Of a stretch of DNA of 43,777 nt, positions 38,466 to 43,777 are shown in pieces; the first letter of the stretch is position 1, and every line of letters starts with the position of its first letter. The position numbers and the translations under genes were made by a program. Below the pieces are notes generated by a model, which saw only the letters and a list, made by a program, of their open reading frames with translations, searched no databases and was not told where the DNA came from. Location: assembly GCA_949295125.1 (NCBI GenBank), contig CASFJV010000006.1, positions 1 through 43,777 of the forward strand, read 5' to 3'. Source of the DNA: an uncultured Spirochaetales bacterium. Lineage in GTDB: Bacteria; Spirochaetota; Spirochaetia; Sphaerochaetales; Sphaerochaetaceae.

Positions 38466-39136
38466 TCTTTTCCTCCTCGCTTATTTATTATAAACATTGA
38501 TATTTGCTTCCTGTTCCTGAAAAGGAGCGGGTATTTCTCATCATTATTTTCCTCCAGATGAGGAATTGCTTTGCTGCCATATGACAGGCTGAAGTAGGCT
38601 TTTGCATCCTCTGCGTCCTTAAGCGGCTGGGAAAAATCAGATGTGAAGTCCACAATCCTGTAGCTGTATCCTGATTCATCGAGAATGGCTTTCATTTCCA
38701 TCCTCCTGTCTTTTTTCTGGCTGTAGATGTTCCCCTTGTGCCGGCTTATGATATATATGACTTTCCTGTTAGACAGGGAGAGGAAGTAATCAAGATCCTC
38801 CAGAGTATGGATCATGCCAAAGAAGATCATCAGCACCACATCCCTTTTTTCCCTGACAGAGAACGCATCAGAGATGTCAATCAGGGCTTTTCCTGCTCTC
38901 TTATTTGCCAGGTCTGCAGCCTTGCTGGATTTCTCAATGCCTTTGATGCAGTAGCCGTCGTTATTAAGTATTTCTGTTACATAGCCGAGTCCTGCTCCAA
39001 GCTCGAGTATGCTCTCTTTCCTATCTATTTCCGCTTCTATCCTGGATGAAAGATCCCTGTGGAATGAAGTGGACCTGGATGCCCTTACATAGTATTCGAT
39101 CTTCTCATCTGTCCACCAGTCTAAAGGGGCGTGCAT
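38462..39136 (-). CDS. SAM-dependent methyltransferase in an ABC importer operon
   Basis: The 224-residue protein has a class I methyltransferase core: SILELGAGLGYVTEILNNDG as motif I, GIEKSSKAADLANK, and VVLMIFFGMIHTLEDLDYF. The N-terminus MHAPLDWWTDEKIEYYVRAS is distinctive. The C-terminal third is not a domain I recognise. It overlaps the ATPase gene (16 nt) and the binding-protein gene (4 nt) and has GGAGG upstream, so it is made as part of the importer. Modification of a metal chelate or corrinoid is an inference from that context only. Confidence 0.8.
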   Translation of the reverse strand: MHAPLDWWTDEKIEYYVRASRSTSFHRDLSSRIEAEIDRKESILELGAGLGYVTEILNNDGYCIKGIEKSSKAADLANKRAGKALIDISDAFSVREKRDVVLMIFFGMIHTLEDLDYFLSLSNRKVIYIISRHKGNIYSQKKDRRMEMKAILDESGYSYRIVDFTSDFSQPLKDAEDAKAYFSLSYGSKAIPHLEENNDEKYPLLFRNRKQISMFIINKRGGKE

Positions 39137-39897
39137 ACATACCTCCAGTTTTTCCCAGTGTTCACTTTCGCTATATAGAGATCCTCATCATAAAGTGAGT
39201 GGAGGGCATTGCTGGAGACCAGGTCATCCGCACTTGAGTATGTTCTTACTGCCCCGTCCTGGAGGGTAAGTATCTTATTTGAATAATTTAATGCAAGCTC
39301 TGGAGAGTGGGTGCTGTAGATTATCCCGATTCCGCTCCTGTTCAGGTCCTTCAGTGTTTCAAGAACCATTATCTGATTGCCATAGTCAAGATTGCTCGTC
39401 GGCTCATCAAGGATTATGAATGATGATTTCTGCATCAGGGCGCGGGAAATCAGCACCAGCTGCCTCTCTCCTCCAGAAAGGGATGAAATGCTTCTTTCCC
39501 TGAGCTTTCCTAGCCCAAAATGATCCAGTATTCTCACCGCTTCCTCCTCTTCCTTTTTCCCCGGGCTTGAGAATGCTGGCAGCAAAGAGGCTGAGCCCAT
39601 GAGAACTGTCTGCAGGACTGAATAGCTGAACTCAATATGGGATGACTGCGGAATATATGAAAAGACCTTTGCTATTTCTTTTGGCTTGAACATGGATATG
39701 TCCTTCCCATCGATGAAGATCTTTCCACTCTCATTGCCAAGGCTCTTTAGCATAAGCTTGAAAAGCGTGCTTTTTCCTGCTCCATTCTTTCCAAGAAGAG
39801 CAGCCATATCTGACGAGGAGAGTGAAAAAGAGGTGTCAGAAAGGACTTGGCGGTCCTTCCTGTATGCATAGCTCAGCCCTTTTATTTCAATATTCAC
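39121..39897 (-). CDS. ABC importer ATP-binding protein (FecE/BtuD type)
   Basis: The 258-residue ATPase has Walker A LLGKNGAGKST, Q-loop FSYIPQSSH, signature SLSGGERQLVLISRAL, Walker B FIILDEPTSNLD and the switch His in YSTHSPELAL. It powers the FecCD-type permease encoded upstream. The start is GTG at 39897 with GGAGGG upstream, overlapping the permease gene by 11 nt. Confidence 0.92.
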   Translation of the reverse strand: MNIEIKGLSYAYRKDRQVLSDTSFSLSSSDMAALLGKNGAGKSTLFKLMLKSLGNESGKIFIDGKDISMFKPKEIAKVFSYIPQSSHIEFSYSVLQTVLMGSASLLPAFSSPGKKEEEEAVRILDHFGLGKLRERSISSLSGGERQLVLISRALMQKSSFIILDEPTSNLDYGNQIMVLETLKDLNRSGIGIIYSTHSPELALNYSNKILTLQDGAVRTYSSADDLVSSNALHSLYDEDLYIAKVNTGKNWRYVCTPL

Positions 39898-40903
39898 GCT
39901 TTCCCTCCTTCTTTATCAGGTAAAGGAAAAGCGGAGCACCCACAAAGGATGTAAGGATTCCAAGTGGTATCTCGCTTGTGCTTATGCTTCTGGAAATCAT
40001 ATCCACAAATGTAAGGAAAGATGCTCCCAAAAGCATTGATGATGGAATTGTGATTTTCGTATCGCTTCCGACCATCATGCGTGTAAAGTGCGGTATTACA
40101 AGGCCAACCCATCCAATCTGCCCAGAGACCGCAACAGCAGAACTCGTCAGCAGTGTTGAACAGGTTATTGCAGTGATCCTGAGTTTTTTTGTATCCACTC
40201 CCATGCTCTCTGCCTCTTCATCCGAAAGGGAGAGGAGGTTGATGCGCCATGAGATGATGAGAAGTGGAATTGAAGAAAGCAGGGTGATTATAAAGCATAG
40301 TATGAGATCTGAATTCCTGAATGATGAAAGCGATCCCATCAAAAAGTATGTGATTGCAGGCAGTGTCTCTTCTGTATCAGCAATCAGCTTAATAAAGCTT
40401 GTGGCGGATGTAAAAAGTGAACTCAGCATGATTCCTGAGAGTATAAGAGTCAGTGTGTCATACCGTTTCAGATTGGAAGCAAAGAGCATGAGCAGGGCAA
40501 GGGAGAGTATGCCAAAGAAGAATGCCATGATGCTTACTGCAGCATAGCCAAATCCCAGAAGCAGGGCAAGGGAAGCTCCGAAGGCAGATGCAGATGATGA
40601 GCCCAGGGTATCCTGGCTTGCCATGGGATTCCTGAAGACCTGCTGGAGTGTCAGGCCTGAGAGTGCCAGGCTTGCCCCGATGACGGAGGAAAGCAAAATG
40701 CGAGGAAGCCTTATGTTGAATACGATGGTCTCTGCTGCATCACTCCAGCTCTTCTGGATTGGAAACACTTTTGAAAGCAGTATCTTGACCAGGTCAATTA
40801 CATTTATCGGATATCTTCCTGTTGAAAAGGATAATGCAATGACTGCCAGAAAGAGTATGAAAAAGAAAAGTACCGCTTTCCCTGAATGTTTCCTTATATC
40901 CAT
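39887..40903 (-). CDS. ABC importer FecCD-type permease
   Basis: This 338-residue membrane protein of the FecCD/BtuC family has about ten helices. Hallmarks are RLPRILLSSVIGASLALSGL near residue 70, QQVFRNPMASQDTLGSSSAS, and the late VGLVIPHFTRMMVGSDTK. Transport of iron-siderophore, haem or cobalamin is expected. It is the first gene of the four-gene operon and is divergent from the flavodoxin gene across 74 bp that contain a perfect inverted repeat. Confidence 0.92.
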   Translation of the reverse strand: MDIRKHSGKAVLFFFILFLAVIALSFSTGRYPINVIDLVKILLSKVFPIQKSWSDAAETIVFNIRLPRILLSSVIGASLALSGLTLQQVFRNPMASQDTLGSSSASAFGASLALLLGFGYAAVSIMAFFFGILSLALLMLFASNLKRYDTLTLILSGIMLSSLFTSATSFIKLIADTEETLPAITYFLMGSLSSFRNSDLILCFIITLLSSIPLLIISWRINLLSLSDEEAESMGVDTKKLRITAITCSTLLTSSAVAVSGQIGWVGLVIPHFTRMMVGSDTKITIPSSMLLGASFLTFVDMISRSISTSEIPLGILTSFVGAPLFLYLIKKEGKREY

Positions 40904-40913
40904 AGTGTTCTGA

Positions 40914-40949
40914 TTTTCTCATTATGCTTTGAAAAATTCAATGAGAAAA
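40914..40949. promoter_or_regulatory. Shared operator candidate between the importer operon and flavodoxin
   Basis: TTTTCTCATT (40914-40923) and AATGAGAAAA (40940-40949) form a perfect 10-bp inverted repeat with a 16-bp spacer. It sits in the middle of the 74-bp divergent intergenic region. One dimeric or tetrameric regulator could control both directions; an iron or metal sensor is a natural guess. It does not match a classical Fur box. Confidence 0.55.
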
Positions 40950-40977
40950 GATAAATAAACTGTGTTAGACTTGATTC

Positions 40978-41484
40978 ATGAAGATTGCCATTGTTTACAA
41001 CAGCCAGACGGGATTCACGGAACGCTATGCAGAACTCATAGCAGGAAAAACAAACTCAGAACTGATCAGGTTCAGGGGAAAGAAGCTTACAGATGTATCA
41101 GGCTATGATGTGCTGGTATTCGGATCTTATATTCTGGCAGAGAAAATAGCCCAGGTTGAATGGTTTGACTCTGTAAGGGGAGGCTTTAAGGCCTCTTACC
41201 TGTTTGTTACTGGAGCGAGCCCTGCAGAAAACTATCCGGAACTTGAGGAGTATAAGAAAAGGGAGAAGGACAGGGGACACGATTTCTTCTACATGCCTGG
41301 AGGCCTGAACTATGAGAGGATGAGCGCTCCGATGCGCTTCATGATGAAAAACATCTTTCTCCGGATGGTCAGGAAAAACTATGGAGAGGAAAGCAGTATG
41401 TACCAGATGGTGAAAGACTCCTATTCCCTCTTTGATGAGAAGTATGCCATGCCCCTTATAAGGGAGCTGGAAAAGCTAAATTAG
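40978..41484 (+). CDS. Flavodoxin-domain protein
   Basis: The 168-residue protein has a flavodoxin fold with the FMN phosphate loop VYNSQTGFTERYAEL at residues 6-20, DVLVFGSYI as a later strand, and a loop GASPAENYPELEEYKK. It resembles HemG/flavodoxin_5-type proteins, which are small electron carriers or reductases. The neighbour is an iron/B12-type importer, so reduction of the imported compound or low-iron electron transfer is possible. No ribosome site is present; an extended -10 candidate TGTTAGACT ends 6 nt before the ATG. Confidence 0.85.
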   Translation: MKIAIVYNSQTGFTERYAELIAGKTNSELIRFRGKKLTDVSGYDVLVFGSYILAEKIAQVEWFDSVRGGFKASYLFVTGASPAENYPELEEYKKREKDRGHDFFYMPGGLNYERMSAPMRFMMKNIFLRMVRKNYGEESSMYQMVKDSYSLFDEKYAMPLIRELEKLN

Positions 41485-41511
41485 GATTTCCCGAATGCTT
41501 AATCAGTTTTC

Positions 41512-42633
41512 CTACGCGTAGTCTGGATCGATATTATACTGGAAGCGGTATGTCGGAAATTCATTTTCCAGGGCTTCTGTAGCTTTCTTCCTGAATTCAG
41601 AGATGTCTGTGAGATTGAAATCCACAACTACATCAAAGTGGACCAGTGACTCTTTGAAATGCACATGGAAGGCATGCATTGCCATTACTGACGGGCTTAC
41701 TGATTTCAGCACTTTCAGCACTTCCTTCTTCATAAGCCTCACAGTCGGGTTGATATCATTTACGGCATACATTCCAAGGGTGAAGTATATTCCAAGCTCC
41801 CTGTAAAGCTCTGTCTGGGCATCTGTCATCGCATCGTAGACTTCCTCTGCATTTGCATCCGACGGCACTTCGACATTGCATGTTCCCGCAGACCTTTCCG
41901 GTCCATAATTATGTATTTGGATGTCATATCCTCCGTGAAGTGGTGGATGGCGGCTGATGATCTCCCTTATTTCCCTGACTGTCTCCTTCTTAGGGCGCTC
42001 GCCCACGATTGAGGAAACAGTTTCAAGAATAGTCTTTCCTCCGGTTACGAGGATGAAGAGGGATACGATCACTCCAGCTATTCCATCAAGGTTCACTGGT
42101 GCAAAATGGGAGATGAGGACAGCAAGGACTGTGACGGATGAACTCAGGGCATCGACAAGTGAGTCTATTGAACTGGCTTTCAGGGCTTCAGATTCTGTTT
42201 TCTCTGCTGCGCTCTTATTTATCTTCCAAAGGAAGATCTTAAGGAATATTGTTGCTATGATGACGGCTATCATCAGTGGGGAGAAAGATAATGATTCCGG
42301 ATTGAAGATCTTGTTCACCGAAGATGTCAGAAGCTCGAATCCCGCAAAGAGGATGATGAATGAGACAATGAATGCAGAGATGTACTCAATCCTTCCAAAT
42401 CCAAGGGGATGGGAATGGGTCGGCTTCCTTTTTGCAAAGATGTTCCCGACTATCGTAATCAGCGATGAGAGGATATCGCTTGCATTGTTTATGCCGTCTG
42501 ATATGATTGCAACTGAACTGCTCAGGATTCCGATAACAATCTTTATTGCAGCCATTACAGTATTCAGAACGATTGCCAGAATTGAGTTCTTCCGTATTAT
42601 CTGATCCCTTGATGATTTCTCTTCCTTTGTCAT
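41512..42633 (-). CDS. Cation diffusion facilitator family transporter
   Basis: This 373-residue protein has six membrane helices and a cytosolic domain, longer than the usual 300 residues. The metal-site helices contain AIISDGINNASDILSS and SSIDSLVDALSSSVTVLA, with the family loop PTHSHPLGFGRIEYIS. The CDF tail has GPERSAGTCNVEVPSD and a later FHVHFKESLVHFDV with several histidines. It exports divalent metals such as Zn or Mn. The ATG has AGGTG 6 nt upstream. The gene ends 27 bp after the convergent flavodoxin gene and is divergent from yqeC. Confidence 0.9.
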   Translation of the reverse strand: MTKEEKSSRDQIIRKNSILAIVLNTVMAAIKIVIGILSSSVAIISDGINNASDILSSLITIVGNIFAKRKPTHSHPLGFGRIEYISAFIVSFIILFAGFELLTSSVNKIFNPESLSFSPLMIAVIIATIFLKIFLWKINKSAAEKTESEALKASSIDSLVDALSSSVTVLAVLISHFAPVNLDGIAGVIVSLFILVTGGKTILETVSSIVGERPKKETVREIREIISRHPPLHGGYDIQIHNYGPERSAGTCNVEVPSDANAEEVYDAMTDAQTELYRELGIYFTLGMYAVNDINPTVRLMKKEVLKVLKSVSPSVMAMHAFHVHFKESLVHFDVVVDFNLTDISEFRKKATEALENEFPTYRFQYNIDPDYA

Positions 42634-42705
42634 ATAGCACCTGAAATTTCCTTTGATGATAGTTTTCCCTTTAATTTAGATCAAGAGAAATGTAAGATAT
42701 TAGCA

Positions 42706-43410
42706 ATGAAACTCTACAGCAAGATATCTCAGTCAATAATGGATACTCCGCACTCACTTGTAGCCCTTACAGGCGGAGGGGGGAAGACAACACTGCTCAA
42801 AAAGCTATCAACTTACCTTAAAGGTGAAGGGCTTTCGGTCCTGATAACGACAAGCACAAAAGTGCAGAACCCGCTTTTCTATGACTATGAAGCTGATTAC
42901 GTCTTCAGGTGCGAGAAAGATGTGCTGCTTCATGATGTGAGAAAAGGGGAGAAGGTCTTTTATGCGGAAACAGGGATGGATGTGAAGAAAGTGATTTCCC
43001 CACGGCTTGAGGTGATAAGCCTGCTTCAGGAAAGGTATGATGCAATCATATATGAGGCAGATGGCTCAAGGGGCCTTCCAATCAAGATCCATAGCGAGAG
43101 GGATCCTGTTATATGCGCTGGAACGACCCATGTTTTTGCAGTCATGGGACTTGATGGCGTCGGAGAGAGGGCATACAGCATGGTCTTTGGCGATGACAGG
43201 GATATTATAGTGGATTCCCGCTACCTGAGTTCCTATGTTTCTGATCCGGATGGACTATTAAAGGGAATGGATGGCAGTATGGAAAACGCCATACTGCTGA
43301 ACAAGGCAGATGGGAATATGGAAAAGATAGATGAGGTGAGGAAAGTCATCTTCCCTTATCCATGCCATATCTGCTCGGAGGAGAAAGATGAAATCTACAT
43401 GTCTCTTTGA
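42706..43410 (+). CDS. yqeC: YqeC, selenium-dependent hydroxylase accessory protein
   Basis: The 234-residue protein has a P-loop LTGGGGKTTLLKKL at residues 22-35, ITTSTKVQNPLFYD, IIYEADGSRGLPIKIHSERD and a late NAILLNKADG. This is the pattern of YqeC-type accessory proteins of selenium-dependent molybdenum hydroxylases, thought to use nucleotide hydrolysis during cofactor maturation. No ribosome site is seen; TAAGAT lies 7 nt before the ATG. It overlaps the following xdhC-like gene by 23 nt, which has its start inside the final codons. Confidence 0.88.
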   Translation: MKLYSKISQSIMDTPHSLVALTGGGGKTTLLKKLSTYLKGEGLSVLITTSTKVQNPLFYDYEADYVFRCEKDVLLHDVRKGEKVFYAETGMDVKKVISPRLEVISLLQERYDAIIYEADGSRGLPIKIHSERDPVICAGTTHVFAVMGLDGVGERAYSMVFGDDRDIIVDSRYLSSYVSDPDGLLKGMDGSMENAILLNKADGNMEKIDEVRKVIFPYPCHICSEEKDEIYMSL

Positions 43411-43777
43411 CCTGGCAAGGGAAAAGGAAGAAAAAGGGCTTGGCATTGCTATTCTTACCGTGATCGGCAGAAAAGGGGTCACACCGAGAAGGTCTGCAAG
43501 GATGATAGTCTTTTCAGATGGAAGCTTCAGCGGAACTGTTGGCGGAGGGGAGGCTGAGAGAATGGCTATAAGGGATGCACTTGCCCTCATAAAGACCGGT
43601 GTGAGTGAAATCAGGAATTACAGGGTAAGCCATGGAGGGGAGATTTCCATTATGATAGACGTGGTATCAAGGAAGAAGAGTGTATACATTTTTGGATCCG
43701 GGCATGTTGCAAAGGCCCTTGAGGAGGCTTTTGCCTTCATTGGCTTTGAGATACATACAGTAGATGCTTTCTTTGGA
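43388..43777 (+). CDS. Second XdhC-family protein, N-terminal part (cut by window end)
   Basis: About 130 residues are visible. They show the XdhC_CoxI domain first (GIAILTVIGRKGVTPRRSAR, then GSFSGTVGGGEAERMAIRDA) and then the Rossmann start VYIFGSGHVAKALEEAF. This is the normal domain order, opposite to the copy at 27.4-28.3 kb. The CGG motif seen in that copy is not evident here. The ATG lies inside yqeC, so the two are translationally coupled; the molybdenum hydroxylase genes probably follow beyond the window. Confidence 0.85.
   Translation, partial: MKSTCLFDLAREKEEKGLGIAILTVIGRKGVTPRRSARMIVFSDGSFSGTVGGGEAERMAIRDALALIKTGVSEIRNYRVSHGGEISIMIDVVSRKKSVYIFGSGHVAKALEEAFAFIGFEIHTVDAFFG

Noticed and set aside
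40904-40977. Cobalamin riboswitch before the importer operon
   Set aside because: Only 74 bp separate the divergent genes, too short for the riboswitch, and the B12-box sequence is absent.
1-43777. CRISPR array or intact insertion sequence
   Set aside because: I saw no regularly spaced direct repeats with unique spacers, and the only transposase sequence is the TnpB relic at 18.9 kb.

Overview
The window is a gene-dense bacterial chromosome segment with no rRNA, no CRISPR array and no intact transposon. Periplasmic binding proteins have cleavable non-lipid signal peptides, several proteins have lipobox signals (for example LILFSSC and LIISC), and there is an outer-membrane beta-barrel-like protein, so a diderm (Gram-negative) cell is likely. 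The transporter set (TAXI-TRAP, GPH symporter, CstA), the selenium-dependent molybdenum hydroxylase genes and the style of the signal peptides suggest an anaerobe, perhaps a spirochaete of the Sphaerochaeta/Treponema type. That placement is an inference, not a demonstration.

Layout. 1-5 kb: end of a MATE exporter, a GPH sugar symporter with a PIG-L deacetylase, and an operon of HD hydrolase, M20 peptidase and nicotinamidase-like hydrolase. 5-9.5 kb: CstA and a UvrA2-type ATPase without the UvrB-binding domain. 9.6-14.7 kb: a TAXI-TRAP transporter with an elaborate promoter and an intra-operon terminator, a LUD-domain protein and an ion transporter. 14.7-18.7 kb: a MarR regulator with a two-part heterodimeric ABC exporter behind a promoter carrying two identical-pattern palindromes. 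18.7-20.9 kb: an AT-rich graveyard beside tRNA-Leu(UAA) with a TnpB relic, a DUF3800 gene, an antitoxin relic, hairpins and about 95-bp direct repeats. 21-26.7 kb: GH30 glycosidase, a broken glycosidase-like lipoprotein gene, a coiled-coil membrane protein, an ABC-F ATPase and AzlCD.

27.3-34.1 kb holds most of an orphan-SelD (labile selenium) system: a cysteine desulfurase of the EF2568 type and an XdhC-family protein on the minus strand, divergent from YedE, a TusA-like protein, a DUF3343 protein, SelD, a YczE-like membrane protein, a 38-residue lipoprotein and the knotted carbamoyltransferase YgeW. YqeC and a second XdhC-family gene restart the theme at 42.7 kb and run off the end. The expected picture is that sulfur/selenium is mobilised, delivered to SelD and used, with XdhC/YqeC, to mature a molybdenum hydroxylase encoded outside this window.

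34.2-42.6 kb: an exported-protein group (beta-barrel, S41 peptidase, DUF3089 hydrolase), a four-gene metal/siderophore/B12-type ABC importer operon that includes a methyltransferase, a divergent flavodoxin sharing a perfect 10-bp inverted repeat with it, and a cation diffusion facilitator.

A recurrent theme is that several promoter-proximal genes have a -10-like hexamer only 6-10 nt before the start codon and no Shine-Dalgarno sequence, whereas genes inside operons have good GGAGG sites and overlap by 4-35 nt. This suggests frequent leaderless transcripts.
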